Made by a program: the position numbers and the translations under genes. The notes under the pieces were generated by a model that was given only the letters and a program-made list of their open reading frames with translations, was not told the DNA's origin and made no database searches. Positions 23,883 through 33,460 of a stretch of 64,000 bases of DNA are shown in pieces (positions within the stretch are counted from its first letter, which is position 1; the number at the start of each line of letters is the position of its first letter). Source of the DNA: WTFY01 sp965205275 (GTDB lineage Bacteria > Pseudomonadota > Gammaproteobacteria > UBA4575); the NCBI GenBank assembly GCA_965205275.1, contig OZ242168.1, forward strand, positions 1 through 64,000. Reading direction: 5' to 3'.

Positions 23883-26780
23883 ATGCGGTCAGAATTTGCT
23901 ACTAATATTGACCCGATAACACTTGATCAACCGGAAAGTCCTGCTGAGCAGAATGACCTTAAAGTTACGGTTACTTCACCTGAACAATACCGCGTAATTC
24001 GCCGCAACGGCAAAGTTACCAGTTTTGATCACGACAAAATCAAGGTTGCAGTCACCAAGGCCTTTCTTGCAGTTGAGGGAGGCAATGCTGCGGCTTCTTC
24101 ACGTATCCATGAGATGGTCGAAAGAATTACCGAGAAAGTGTTTTATGCACTTTCCCGCAGCCGACCTCAAGGGGGTACGTTCCATATAGAAGATATCCAG
24201 GATCAGGTTGAGCTAGCGCTTATGCGTTATGGTCAGCATAAAATTGCCCGTGCGTATGTGCTGTACCGTGAACAGCGTGCACAGGTGCGCGCGGCGCAAC
24301 TTGCCGAAAAAAGTACGCCGCAGGAAGCAAACGAGGCATCTGCACGAAAAATTCATGTGCTGGATGCAGAAGGCAATCCAAAACCGCTGGATATTGAACG
24401 CCTCACACGCGTGGTTACCGAAGCATGTGCAGGCACCGAAGGCGTTCAGGTGCAATCTATTGTTGATGAAGCGCTGCGCAGTTTATACGACGGTATCCCT
24501 GAAGTAGAAGTTGGCACAGCGCTGGCCATGAGTGCGCGTACCCTGATTGAGCAGGAACCCAATTACACGTATGTCGCAGCACGCCTGTTGCTGGATTGCC
24601 TGCGTCGTGAGGTACTCAGTTTTATATACGGGGGCCCTGCTGAAGCAACATTCAAGGAAATGTCGCATCAATATGCGGACTACTTTGAGCGCTATATTCG
24701 CAAGGTTGCGGAACTGGAACTTCTGGATGCAAAGCTTGTTTCCGAATATGACCTGAAGAAACTCGGCAAGGCTATAAAGCCGGAACGTGACCATCAGTTT
24801 ACTTACCTCGGTATGCAAACTTTATACGACCGCTACTTTATTCAAACTAAGGGTACCCGTGTTGAGCTTCCGCAAGCCTTCTTCATGCGTGTTGCCATGG
24901 GCTTAGCCATGAACGAAGTAGACCGTGAAGACCGCACCATCGAGTTTTACAACCTGCTCTCGTCTTTCGATTTTATGAGTTCAACCCCTACCTTGTTTAA
25001 CTCGGGTACCTTACGTTCACAGCTGTCTTCATGCTATCTCAGCACTGTTCCGGATGATCTGTATGGCATCTTTGGAGCCATTCGCGACGACGCCATGCTG
25101 TCCAAATTTGCTGGAGGTCTGGGCAATGATTGGTCCCGGGTACGTGCCATGGGCTCGCATATCAAAGGCACGAATGGCAAGTCACAAGGTGTGGTTCCAT
25201 TTCTGAAAGTTGCCAACGATACCGCCGTAGCTGTAAATCAGGGTGGAAAGCGAAAGGGTGCCATGTGTGCGTATCTGGAAACCTGGCATCTGGATATTGA
25301 AGAGTTTCTGGAACTGCGCAAGAACACCGGCGATGATCGTCGCCGCACACACGATATGAATACCGCTAACTGGGTGCCGGACCTGTTTATGAAACGTGTT
25401 AGTGAACAGCAGCAGTGGACACTGTTTTCACCGCATGAAACACCTGAGTTACATGACTTGTGCAGTGTTGAGTTTGAAGCACGTTATGAGGAATATGAAA
25501 AAAAAACCAAACGTGGCGAAATTAAAAACTTCAAAAAAGTAAACGCCGTTGATCTGTGGCGCAAGATGCTTGGCATGTTGTATGAAACGGGTCACCCATG
25601 GATCACATTTAAAGATCCTTGCAATCTGCGCTCTCCACAACAACACACGGGTGTAGTGCATTCGTCCAATTTATGTACGGAAATAACCCTGAACACCAGC
25701 GATGAAGAGATAGCCGTATGTAACCTGGGTTCTGTCAACCTTGCTGCACACGTTGATGAAAACGGGTTGGATTTTGAAAAGCTGGAACAGACTGTATCTA
25801 CCGCCATACGCATGCTGGATAACGTGATTGAGTATAACTATTACAGTGTACCCAAAGCGCGTCGTTCCAATTTTCGCCATCGCCCCATTGGGCTGGGCAT
25901 AATGGGCTTCCAGGACGCTTTGTACAAACAGTGTATCGCTTACGCAAGTGATGAGGCTATCGAGTTTGCCGATCATTCGATGGAGGCGGTGAGCTACTAT
26001 GCCATCAAGGCATCAACCGGTTTGGCCGAAGAACGCGGAACCTACCCGACATTCAAGGGCTCACTCTGGGACCAGGGCATTTTGCCAATCGACTCGATCG
26101 AGCTTCTGGCTGAAGGGCGTACTGGTTACTTGAAACAGGATCGTTCTACGACCATGGACTGGGATAGTTTGCGACAACGTGTGCAAAAAGTTGGCATGCG
26201 CAACTCCAATACTATGGCAATTGCACCAACTGCTACCATTTCAAACATTTGTGGTGTAACACAGAGCATTGAACCCACGTATCAAAACCTGTTTGTGAAA
26301 TCGAATTTGTCGGGGGAGTTTACGGTAAGTAATCCTTATCTGGTTGCAGATTTGAAAGCAGATAGTCTCTGGGATGAGGTCATGGCCAATGATCTCAAAT
26401 ATTTCGATGGCAGTGTACAGTCTATAGATCGTATCCCTGATGCGCTGAAAAGCATTTATGCGACTGCGTTTGAAATTGACCCACGCTGGCTGGTCGAAGC
26501 CGCATCGCGTCGGCAAAAATGGATTGATCAGTCGCAATCACTCAATCTTTATATTTCTGAGCCGTCAGGACAAATGCTGGATAACCTGTACAAGCTTGCC
26601 TGGGTGCGTGGTTTAAAAACGACATATTACCTGCGTTCCATGGGCGCCACACATGTAGAAAAAAGTACCGTTCAAGGCCGGGAAAACAAACTCAACGCTG
26701 TAAAAAACAACGGCAATGGCAGCGGCAGCGTGCCTGAGGTTTGTTCAATCCTGGACCCTGATTGTGAAGCTTGCCAGTAG
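23883..26780 (+). CDS. nrdA: class Ia ribonucleoside-diphosphate reductase alpha subunit, two ATP-cones
   Basis: About 965 residues. NrdA reduces ribonucleoside diphosphates to deoxy forms. Two N-terminal ATP-cones are visible (YRVIRRNGKVTSFDHDKI..., then IHVLDAEGNPKPLDIERL...), a layout like that of Pseudomonas aeruginosa NrdA; the first would sense dATP. The catalytic barrel follows (STPTLFNSGTLRSQLSSCYL; NLCTEI; MAIAPTATISNICG) and the C-terminal redox pair CEACQ closes it. ATG 23883 after AGAGGA is preferred to TTG 23868. nrdB follows 27 bases downstream. Confidence 0.95.
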   Translation: MRSEFATNIDPITLDQPESPAEQNDLKVTVTSPEQYRVIRRNGKVTSFDHDKIKVAVTKAFLAVEGGNAAASSRIHEMVERITEKVFYALSRSRPQGGTFHIEDIQDQVELALMRYGQHKIARAYVLYREQRAQVRAAQLAEKSTPQEANEASARKIHVLDAEGNPKPLDIERLTRVVTEACAGTEGVQVQSIVDEALRSLYDGIPEVEVGTALAMSARTLIEQEPNYTYVAARLLLDCLRREVLSFIYGGPAEATFKEMSHQYADYFERYIRKVAELELLDAKLVSEYDLKKLGKAIKPERDHQFTYLGMQTLYDRYFIQTKGTRVELPQAFFMRVAMGLAMNEVDREDRTIEFYNLLSSFDFMSSTPTLFNSGTLRSQLSSCYLSTVPDDLYGIFGAIRDDAMLSKFAGGLGNDWSRVRAMGSHIKGTNGKSQGVVPFLKVANDTAVAVNQGGKRKGAMCAYLETWHLDIEEFLELRKNTGDDRRRTHDMNTANWVPDLFMKRVSEQQQWTLFSPHETPELHDLCSVEFEARYEEYEKKTKRGEIKNFKKVNAVDLWRKMLGMLYETGHPWITFKDPCNLRSPQQHTGVVHSSNLCTEITLNTSDEEIAVCNLGSVNLAAHVDENGLDFEKLEQTVSTAIRMLDNVIEYNYYSVPKARRSNFRHRPIGLGIMGFQDALYKQCIAYASDEAIEFADHSMEAVSYYAIKASTGLAEERGTYPTFKGSLWDQGILPIDSIELLAEGRTGYLKQDRSTTMDWDSLRQRVQKVGMRNSNTMAIAPTATISNICGVTQSIEPTYQNLFVKSNLSGEFTVSNPYLVADLKADSLWDEVMANDLKYFDGSVQSIDRIPDALKSIYATAFEIDPRWLVEAASRRQKWIDQSQSLNLYISEPSGQMLDNLYKLAWVRGLKTTYYLRSMGATHVEKSTVQGRENKLNAVKNNGNGSGSVPEVCSILDPDCEACQ

Positions 26781-26807
26781 ACAGTAATAACTATAGGGGG
26801 AGCTATT

Positions 26808-28067
26808 ATGCAGAGTTGGGACGATCCGATCGCTGATGCGCGCACCGACGCATCAAGTGTCACCGCACCTGCCGTTTTTACAGGCCCACTTGTTCTGGAA
26901 AGACGGGTGCAGGCATTTAAAAATCCTGCATTGGATGCAAGGGATGCGACAGTTATGGAACGCCCTGAAGAGTTTAGCGGTCTGCAGGGGCAGCCTGAAG
27001 ACCAGGAACGGCATGAAGGTATTACCGGTTTGGAAAACATCGAAAGAGGTGCTAATCGTATCCAGGTAGACGACAAAAAAATCATCAATTGTCGTGCTGA
27101 TTTGAATCAACTGGTCCCATTCAAGTACGAATGGGCTTGGCAGAAGTATCTGGACGGGTGCGCCAATCACTGGATGCCGCAGGAAATCAATATGACAGCA
27201 GACATCGCCTTGTGGAAAAATCCGGAAGGCTTGACTGAAGATGAACGCACCATTATCAAGCGCAACCTGGGGTTCTTTTCCACCGCAGACTCTCTGGTTG
27301 CGAACAATCTGGTGCTGGCCGTATATCGGCACATTACCAATCCGGAATGTCGGCAATATCTGTTGCGCCAGGCTTTTGAAGAGGCTGTTCACACGCATGC
27401 TTATCAATATTGCATTGAATCTTTGGGTCTGGATGAAGGTGAGGTGTTTAACATGTATCGCGAGTTACCTGTAGTGGCTCGCAAGGCTGAATGGGCGTTG
27501 CCGTATACCAACAGTTTGGGTGATCCGGATTTTAAAACCGGTACCCTGGAAGATGATCAGCGGTTATTGCGGGATCTTATTGCATTTTATGTGGTGTTTG
27601 AGGGTATCTTTTTTTATGTGGGTTTTGTGCAAATTCTCTCCATGGGTCGTCGCAACAAAATGGCCGGTGTTGCCGAACAGTTTCAATACATCTTGCGGGA
27701 CGAATCCATGCACATGAACTTCGGCATCGATGTCATCAACCAGATTAAAATGGAGAACCCGCATTTGTGGACGGAAAGTTTCCAGCGGGAAATTATCATG
27801 CTTATTAAGCAGGGAGTGGAGCTTGAGGTCCAATATGCCCGCGACACCATGCCGCGCGGTATTTTTGGGTTAAATGCCCCCATGTTTGAAGAGTATCTGA
27901 AATTTATCGCCAATCGACGTTATGCACAAATTGGCTTACCGCAACAGTACACTGGAGCGAGTAATCCCTTCCCATGGATGTCAGAAGTACTGGATCTGAA
28001 AAAAGAAAAGAATTTCTTTGAAACCCGGGTTACTGAATATCAAACTGGAGGAGCTCTTACCTGGTAA
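26808..28067 (+). CDS. nrdB: class Ia ribonucleoside-diphosphate reductase beta subunit
   Basis: 419 residues. The di-iron and radical machinery is in place: STADSLVANN (Asp), FEEAVHTHAYQY (Glu, His, radical Tyr), VVFEGIFFY (Glu) and RDESMHMNF (Glu, His). Before the catalytic fold, which begins around IQVDDKKIINCRADLNQ, there is an extra N-terminal region of about 80 residues, acidic and of low predicted structure, with no ATP-cone signature. The ribosome-binding site GGGGGAG is strong at 26808, so the extension is probably translated. A Rho-independent terminator follows. Confidence 0.95.
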   Translation: MQSWDDPIADARTDASSVTAPAVFTGPLVLERRVQAFKNPALDARDATVMERPEEFSGLQGQPEDQERHEGITGLENIERGANRIQVDDKKIINCRADLNQLVPFKYEWAWQKYLDGCANHWMPQEINMTADIALWKNPEGLTEDERTIIKRNLGFFSTADSLVANNLVLAVYRHITNPECRQYLLRQAFEEAVHTHAYQYCIESLGLDEGEVFNMYRELPVVARKAEWALPYTNSLGDPDFKTGTLEDDQRLLRDLIAFYVVFEGIFFYVGFVQILSMGRRNKMAGVAEQFQYILRDESMHMNFGIDVINQIKMENPHLWTESFQREIIMLIKQGVELEVQYARDTMPRGIFGLNAPMFEEYLKFIANRRYAQIGLPQQYTGASNPFPWMSEVLDLKKEKNFFETRVTEYQTGGALTW

Positions 28068-28122
28068 GAGTCAGGGTTAGTAGTCGGTGTTATGGGGCCA
28101 CCGCGTATGGTGGTTATATTAA

Positions 28123-28147
28123 GGGAGCACCCTGCTCCCTTTTTTTT
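28123..28147 (+). terminator. Rho-independent terminator after nrdB
   Basis: GGGAGCA, loop CCC, TGCTCCC, then eight T. A textbook intrinsic terminator about 55 bases past the nrdB stop. Confidence 0.9.
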
Positions 28148-28284
28148 GTTGAGTACCCAAGTAACGGTTACCGGGGACTACAGCGATATGGAATAATGAG
28201 AGGGAGGCTAGTGCCTGTCAGGAATGATGGGTATGATCTTTCCCCTGAATTAGATCCATTCCTGGTGAGGGAAAAATTATCATA

Positions 28285-29061
28285 TCATGCTGCTTGTTGT
28301 GCGAATACAGCCGGTGGTACGTAGCCAAGTGAGCTGTGTGGTCGTATATAGTTATAGTGGCGTCGCCAGTCATTGATGATGCATCGTGCATCAGGCAGAT
28401 TGCGAAACCAATGTTGATTGAGACAGGTATCTCGAAAGCGGGCATTGAACGATTCCACGAACGCATTCTGAGTGGGTTTGCCCGGTTGAATAAAATGCAG
28501 TTTCACACCGCTTTGTTGTGACCAGAAGAACATCGCCTTGCTGGTCAGTTCGCTACCGTTGTCGCACACAATAGTTTTTGGTAAGGAACGAAGCGTTCCG
28601 ATCTCTTCCAGAAACCCTGCCAATCGAAGACCGGATATTGAGGTATCTACAATCTGTCCAATACATTCCCGGCTGTAGTCATCGATGATGTTTAACACCC
28701 GAAAGCGCCGACTTGAAGCCAACTGGTCAGAGACAAAGTCGAGTGACCAACGTTGCCCCGGCCCATCCGGTATCATCATTGGTATCCTGGGACGTATCAG
28801 CTTCTTCCGTCGTCGTGTTCTCACCTGTAGATTCGCCTCACAATACAGTCGGTAGGTGCGCTTGCGATTGATAACCAGACCTTCCGCTGCCAATAGTCCA
28901 TGCAGTATCAGGTAGCCATAACGCGGATACTGCGTGGCCAGCTCTTTCAGTCGTTGGCACAGGACTTTATCGTGCTTAGGTCTCGGTCGATACTGCATGA
29001 CTGAGCGAGATAAGCCCACCAATCGACACGCCCGCCGCTGACTGGCAAGGTTGGCCGTCAC
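28285..29061 (-). CDS. IS407-group transposase OrfB
   Basis: 258 residues from the first ATG. The rve core is present (RWSLDFVSDQL; IIDDYSRECIG; VCDNGSELTS; QNAFVESFNARFRD), giving the DDE triad. The frame is open back to 29100, so a -1 frameshift from orfA would give the usual OrfAB fusion (joining sequence LTPAARRRGVEHLV). Confidence 0.92.
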   Translation of the reverse strand: MTANLASQRRACRLVGLSRSVMQYRPRPKHDKVLCQRLKELATQYPRYGYLILHGLLAAEGLVINRKRTYRLYCEANLQVRTRRRKKLIRPRIPMMIPDGPGQRWSLDFVSDQLASSRRFRVLNIIDDYSRECIGQIVDTSISGLRLAGFLEEIGTLRSLPKTIVCDNGSELTSKAMFFWSQQSGVKLHFIQPGKPTQNAFVESFNARFRDTCLNQHWFRNLPDARCIINDWRRHYNYIRPHSSLGYVPPAVFAQQAA

Positions 29062-29096
29062 CAGATGCTCAACACCCCGGCGACGGGCAGCGGGCG

Positions 29097-29363
29097 TTAA
29101 AATTTTTTCCCGACCAGTTCCTTTAATGCCGCATTATCCAGCATCGTATCCGCCAGTAGACGTTTGAGTTTAGTGTTCTCGCTCTCCAGTTCCTTCAGGC
29201 GTTTGGCCTCAGAGACTTCCATACCAGCGTACTTCGACTTCCAGCGGTAGATGCTCTGTTCACTTACATTGTGCTTACGTACCAGGTCTGGCATTTTGGC
29301 GCCGGCCTCATGCTCTTTCAGGATCGAAATGATCTGCTCGTCGGTAAATCGTTTGCCTTTCAT
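29097..29363 (-). CDS. IS407-group transposase OrfA
   Basis: 88 residues: helix-turn-helix (HNVSEQSIYRWKSKYAG) then a heptad-rich helix (ELESENTKLKRLLAD). The last codons before the stop contain a run of six A then four T on the coding strand, a plausible slippage site for making OrfAB. A GGAGG-type site precedes the start (ccttaggaggtcccaag region). Confidence 0.92.
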   Translation of the reverse strand: MKGKRFTDEQIISILKEHEAGAKMPDLVRKHNVSEQSIYRWKSKYAGMEVSEAKRLKELESENTKLKRLLADTMLDNAALKELVGKKF

Positions 29364-29492
29364 CTTGGGACCTCCTAAGGTTCAAATTATAGGAAAATCC
29401 CTCACATAAAGTGGATCGGGTTACGGGGGAAAGATCAGGTATACAAAAGATAAAGGTAGAACTTCTTCAGGTAAGAAGACGGGCAGTAAAGA

Positions 29493-30206
29493 ATGAGCGT
29501 ATATGATTTTAATAACCAGGTTGTGGTAGTGACCGGTGCTTCTGGAAGCCTCGGCAGCACTGTAGCGAAACTTTTCCATCGTGCGGGCGCAAAACTGGCG
29601 CTGGTCGATATCTGTTTTGACCGTTTGCAGCGTGGTCCTTGGCGACACACGGAAAATGTCGGTTTATTTGAAACTGATTTAACCGATGTGAATCAGGTGA
29701 ATCATTCAGTGGATCAGATTAAAAAACGTTTTAACCGTATTGACATTCTCACCAATATTGCAGGGGGGTTTAGAATGGGCCCGCCTGTGCATGAAACACC
29801 GATACAAGACTGGGACTTTATGTTGAACATGAATGCAAAAAGCGTGTTCCTGATGTGCCGCGCCATCATCCCGCATATGTTGGAAAAGAGGAAAGGCAAA
29901 ATTGTAAGTGTGGCTGCACGTGCAGCCGTCGAAGGTAAAGCAAAAATGGCGCCTTACTGTGTAAGCAAGGCAGCGGTAATCACGCTTACACAAAGTCTGG
30001 CGGCAGAACACAAACACAACAACATTAATGTAAACTGCATTTTGCCAGGGACGATTGACACACCGCAGAACAGGGCAGACATGCCGGGCAGTGATTTCGG
30101 TAACTGGGTTCCCACTACCGAATTAGCCAATGAAATTTTGCATCTATGCTCCGAGCAGGCAAAAGGCGTAACGGGTGCTGCTGTACCCGTATATGGGAAG
30201 AGTTAA
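29493..30206 (+). CDS. short-chain dehydrogenase/reductase (SDR)
   Basis: 237 residues of the classical SDR fold: NAD(P)-binding TGASGSLG near residue 15, NIAGG near 89, and the catalytic YCVSK near 155 with the partner Ser in SVAARAA replaced by a region of alanines (SVAARAAVEG), which is less usual. Substrate cannot be told. The IS407-type element is inserted 55 bases upstream, so its expression may depend on the IS or a promoter in the short remaining leader. Confidence 0.82.
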   Translation: MSVYDFNNQVVVVTGASGSLGSTVAKLFHRAGAKLALVDICFDRLQRGPWRHTENVGLFETDLTDVNQVNHSVDQIKKRFNRIDILTNIAGGFRMGPPVHETPIQDWDFMLNMNAKSVFLMCRAIIPHMLEKRKGKIVSVAARAAVEGKAKMAPYCVSKAAVITLTQSLAAEHKHNNINVNCILPGTIDTPQNRADMPGSDFGNWVPTTELANEILHLCSEQAKGVTGAAVPVYGKS

Positions 30207-30309
30207 ATGTCAGTTGGTTTTTTACTGTATTTATCGGTCTGGTGGTTGGTCTTGCGCGGTTAGCAATGATAGGATTGTGACCTTCTCAGACTCAGTACAA
30301 AATACGCAA

Positions 30310-32094
30310 ATGAACTTTAAAATCCTTCTAATAGCATGGTTGGTAAGCATGAGTACATTTGCTTATGCAGTTGATGAAGTAGTCGTAACCCCTGCAAGAT
30401 ATTCCCAGTCCCTGAAAGAAGTTGTTCCTGCCATGGTTATTATTAATCGTGAAATGATTGAACGAAGCCCAGCTTTAGATATTGCAGGTTTACTACGGTG
30501 GTACGCGGGCCTGGATATCGGCCGTACCGGCGGGGCAGGGCAGCAAACATCCGTGTTTATCCGTGGCACCAACAGTAATCACACTACAGTACTCATTAAT
30601 GGTATAAAAATGAATTCTGCCACTACCGGTGCAGGTGCACTGGAAATGATTAATACTGCAGTAATTGAACGCATTGAGGTCGTTAAAGGGCCTCGTTCAA
30701 CGGTATACGGATCGGAGGCTGTAGGGGGTGTAATCAATATCATCACTTCCGGTCACAGCGAAGAGAAATCCGCTGATTTTCATGTTACTACAGGCAGATA
30801 TTCTACAGATAATCAAAGCATAAACCTGAATTATGGGAATGATCGTGCATCAGGTAATTTATCTTTCAGTCGACTGGATACGAAAGGGTTTCCAGCGAAA
30901 AGCACATCAAATACGGATCACGGACACGATAATGAGACATTCGACTTTAATATAAAAACAAAAGCAGGTGCGGGTGAACTTGCATTGGGTTTCTGGCAGG
31001 CAAAGGGCAATACGGAATACGATAGTTTCGGTACCCTGAATCAGGATCGAAGAAATAATATTTTGAATGCCGTGTTGACTCTGCCTTTGTCTGAAAATTG
31101 GCAGTCTAGCTTGTCCGTATCAAGAACGAAGGATGAGATTCACCAAAACCAGAAAAACTATTTGGGAAATGAAGATTTTGCCCTGACTGACAGAGTGGTT
31201 TACGACTGGAAAAATGATATTACGCTTAGCGACCATGTGCTTGTCTTTGGAGTTTCACTGGCAGATGAGGATACTGACTCATTGTCTTTTGGAACCTCTT
31301 ACAAGGAAGACACGGATATATATTCGGTTTATCTGCAAGAGCAGTTCGTCAGAAACAGGCACAGCCTGTCCACGGCAACCCGTTATACGGATCATGAGGA
31401 CTTTGATGATGCCATGACCTGGAATCTGGAATATGGCTACAGCCTGGTGCACAGGGCAAAACTGTTTGCAAGTATAGGTACGGGGTTTCGGGCGCCTGAC
31501 AGTAATGCAAGGTTTGGATTTGGCGGGAATCCGGACTTGAAAGAAGAAACCTCCCGCTCAATTGAAGCAGGGGTAAATTATGATTTGGGTCTACTGACTT
31601 CATTATCATTTCGTATTTTCGAAAACAGGATTGATGATTTGATCGAAACCATACGTGTTGACCCGGTTGTATTTGCTTATGAGAACCGAAATGTTGACAA
31701 GGCGCGTATAAGAGGGATTGAACTTTCCTTCAGCCATCAATCCGGACCCTGGTATATAAACCTGGAAGGTATCATTCAGAACCCCCGTAATGAGACCGAT
31801 GATTCACCCCTGTTGAGGCGGGCAAAGCGTACGCTGACCGGGTCCCTGGCATATAACCGGGAGCGTTTTTTTGTTCAGGTGAATGGTCTGGCGACATCAG
31901 AAAGAAAAGACTTTGGTGAAGTGACTTTGTCTGGCTATGGTCTGGTTGACGTGTCTGCAGGGTACCATTTCCCCTACGCAACGCTGGCATTAAAGGCAGA
32001 AAACCTGTTCGACAGGGAATATGAGTTGGCCTCAGGGTACAATGTGCCTGGCCAGTCTGTATTTGCGGAGTTGCGAATCAAGCCTGTGCAGTGA
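30310..32094 (+). CDS. btuB: BtuB-like TonB-dependent outer-membrane cobalamin receptor
   Basis: About 594 residues: signal peptide (FKILLIAWLVSMSTFAYA), TonB box DEVVVTPAR just after it, plug domain (VFIRGTNSNHTTVLINGIKM; VKGPRSTVYGSEAVGGVINI) and a 22-strand-type barrel ending in an aromatic-poor strand (SVFAELRIKPVQ). The plug and length fit BtuB. The PduO-type adenosyltransferase starts 19 bases downstream, supporting cobalamin as ligand. No cobalamin riboswitch was recognised in the 100 bases before it. Confidence 0.85.
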   Translation: MNFKILLIAWLVSMSTFAYAVDEVVVTPARYSQSLKEVVPAMVIINREMIERSPALDIAGLLRWYAGLDIGRTGGAGQQTSVFIRGTNSNHTTVLINGIKMNSATTGAGALEMINTAVIERIEVVKGPRSTVYGSEAVGGVINIITSGHSEEKSADFHVTTGRYSTDNQSINLNYGNDRASGNLSFSRLDTKGFPAKSTSNTDHGHDNETFDFNIKTKAGAGELALGFWQAKGNTEYDSFGTLNQDRRNNILNAVLTLPLSENWQSSLSVSRTKDEIHQNQKNYLGNEDFALTDRVVYDWKNDITLSDHVLVFGVSLADEDTDSLSFGTSYKEDTDIYSVYLQEQFVRNRHSLSTATRYTDHEDFDDAMTWNLEYGYSLVHRAKLFASIGTGFRAPDSNARFGFGGNPDLKEETSRSIEAGVNYDLGLLTSLSFRIFENRIDDLIETIRVDPVVFAYENRNVDKARIRGIELSFSHQSGPWYINLEGIIQNPRNETDDSPLLRRAKRTLTGSLAYNRERFFVQVNGLATSERKDFGEVTLSGYGLVDVSAGYHFPYATLALKAENLFDREYELASGYNVPGQSVFAELRIKPVQ

Positions 32095-32113
32095 AATTCT
32101 CAACAGATAGGAT

Positions 32114-32671
32114 ATGTCTGACCGGGCCACCAGAATTTATACCAAAACCGGAGATCAGGGCAAAACCGGGTTATCAGGTGGCAGGCGTGTGCGCAAGGAT
32201 TGTCCGGAAATCCAGGCAATCGGGGATGTCGATGAGCTGAACTCTGTTATCGGTATGATACTTGCCCATGACTTGTCAGCCGATATAAAAGGCAGTCTGA
32301 TAGAAATACAGCACCAGCTTTTTAATTTAGGTGCAGAATTAAACAATCCGGATCTTGGACTCATTCATGCAGATATGGTGACGTGCCTGGAGCAGCGAAT
32401 GGATACTTTCAGTCAAAGCCTGCCAACACTGAAAAATTTTATATTACCAAGTGGCGGGGGTGCGGCCTCAACCTGTCATCTGGCGCGCGCCGTATGCCGA
32501 CGGGCAGAAAGGAGTATGGTGAGGCTAAGTCAGCATCAGGCTGTCAATCCAGACATCCAAGTGTATTTAAATCGATTGTCTGACTTCCTGTTTGTAACAT
32601 GCAGAGTGTTATCCAGGAACTCAGGCCATGCGGAAATACTCTGGTCAAGCGGGAGTCAGTTAAAGAAGTGA
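32114..32671 (+). CDS. PduO-type ATP:cob(I)alamin adenosyltransferase
   Basis: 185 residues with the PduO/MMAB signature: N-terminal TRIYTKTGDQGKTGLSGG (ATP-binding) and C-terminal SGGGAASTCHLARAVCRRAER with RLSDFLF. It converts imported corrinoid to adenosylcobalamin. It is coupled to btuB and converges on the DUF2063 gene with a gap of nine bases. No adenosylcobalamin-dependent enzyme is in the window; the ribonucleotide reductase here is class Ia. Confidence 0.93.
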   Translation: MSDRATRIYTKTGDQGKTGLSGGRRVRKDCPEIQAIGDVDELNSVIGMILAHDLSADIKGSLIEIQHQLFNLGAELNNPDLGLIHADMVTCLEQRMDTFSQSLPTLKNFILPSGGGAASTCHLARAVCRRAERSMVRLSQHQAVNPDIQVYLNRLSDFLFVTCRVLSRNSGHAEILWSSGSQLKK

Positions 32672-32680
32672 ATTATCCGT

Positions 32681-33448
32681 CTACAGTTTGGTGCCCAGCA
32701 AAATATCCTTGGTACGTAACTGTTCTAGGGCCTGTTCTCCACCCTTGTATACCACATCCGGATTCGGATGCTGCAACGTTTGGGCAACCTCTTCGAGCAG
32801 TTGTCTGCCAGTTTTCAGGCTGTTGATTTTAATGAGTTCCACCAGCGCTGCTGTAATAGGGTTTAATTCCATGAAACCTACCTTGTCTTGCATGTCTCTA
32901 TAGACCATCAGGAAAACAGATTGCTCGTTTGCCTGTTTAGGCTGAAAGTCAGGCTTGATTTTATGCACCGGGAAATTGTAGTTGCGCAATTCTGTCAGGG
33001 GTGACAGAACCGGCACGCCTTGCATTAAATCTCCTGCCCGGTCTATCTGCGTCAGATCTGGTTCAATATCTGCGTATGTCAGGTAAATTTCTATCCATTC
33101 GTAATAAGCCAATTCATTGATAAAAACCGGATCTTCAGGCTGAGGCTTCCGTTCATTTTGCAGGTAATCAAGAAATTCCCGGGAGATATCCTTGAAGTAA
33201 GGCGATGTGGATTGGTGGTTGGCAAAAAAATTTCGAACCATCCTTTGCCAGTTGTCATCGCTATAAAGCTTGCGAAGTACAGGGAACGCTTTGGCGATAA
33301 AGTTCTGTATATTGCGATAGAGAAGACCGCGATAAATTTCCATACGCCGGTCTTCGATTTCATCTGGTGCACTGACTTGGTCCGGGTCCCTTAGATGAGC
33401 AGTAAACGCATACTGGATTTTTTTAAATGAAGGGGTTTCTGAAGACAT
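32681..33448 (-). CDS. DUF2063 protein, HvfC/BufC-like MNIO partner
   Basis: 255 residues of the DUF2063 family (N-terminal FTAHLRDPD, EDRRMEIYRGLLYRNIQNFI, KAFPVLRKL). In the known HvfABC and bufferin systems this protein recruits the precursor peptide to the DUF692 iron enzyme. It starts 12 bases after the DUF692 gene. Function here is inferred from this pairing. Confidence 0.88.
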   Translation of the reverse strand: MSSETPSFKKIQYAFTAHLRDPDQVSAPDEIEDRRMEIYRGLLYRNIQNFIAKAFPVLRKLYSDDNWQRMVRNFFANHQSTSPYFKDISREFLDYLQNERKPQPEDPVFINELAYYEWIEIYLTYADIEPDLTQIDRAGDLMQGVPVLSPLTELRNYNFPVHKIKPDFQPKQANEQSVFLMVYRDMQDKVGFMELNPITAALVELIKINSLKTGRQLLEEVAQTLQHPNPDVVYKGGEQALEQLRTKDILLGTKL

Positions 33449-33460
33449 ACCTGATATAGG

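Larger units (their letters stand above)
28234..29437 (-). mobile_element. IS3-family element, IS407 group, 1204 bp, apparently intact
   Basis: Ends share TGATCTTTCCCC with further imperfect matches (ATCCA, GTGAGGG). A 4-bp target duplication GGTA is present at 28230-28233 and 29438-29441, the size expected for the IS407 group. It encodes orfA and orfB in overlapping -1 register with no disabling change seen. It lies between the nrdB terminator and an SDR gene. Confidence 0.93.

Noticed and set aside
30207..30309. Cobalamin riboswitch before btuB
   Set aside because: The leader is only about 100 bases and shows no B12-box-like sequence or the needed stems.
16385..32671. A cobalamin biosynthesis pathway (DsrN being CbiA-like, BtuB, PduO)
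   Set aside because: DsrN is placed in the dsr operon as siroheme amidase and no other corrin-ring genes occur; the btuB-pduO pair points to uptake instead.
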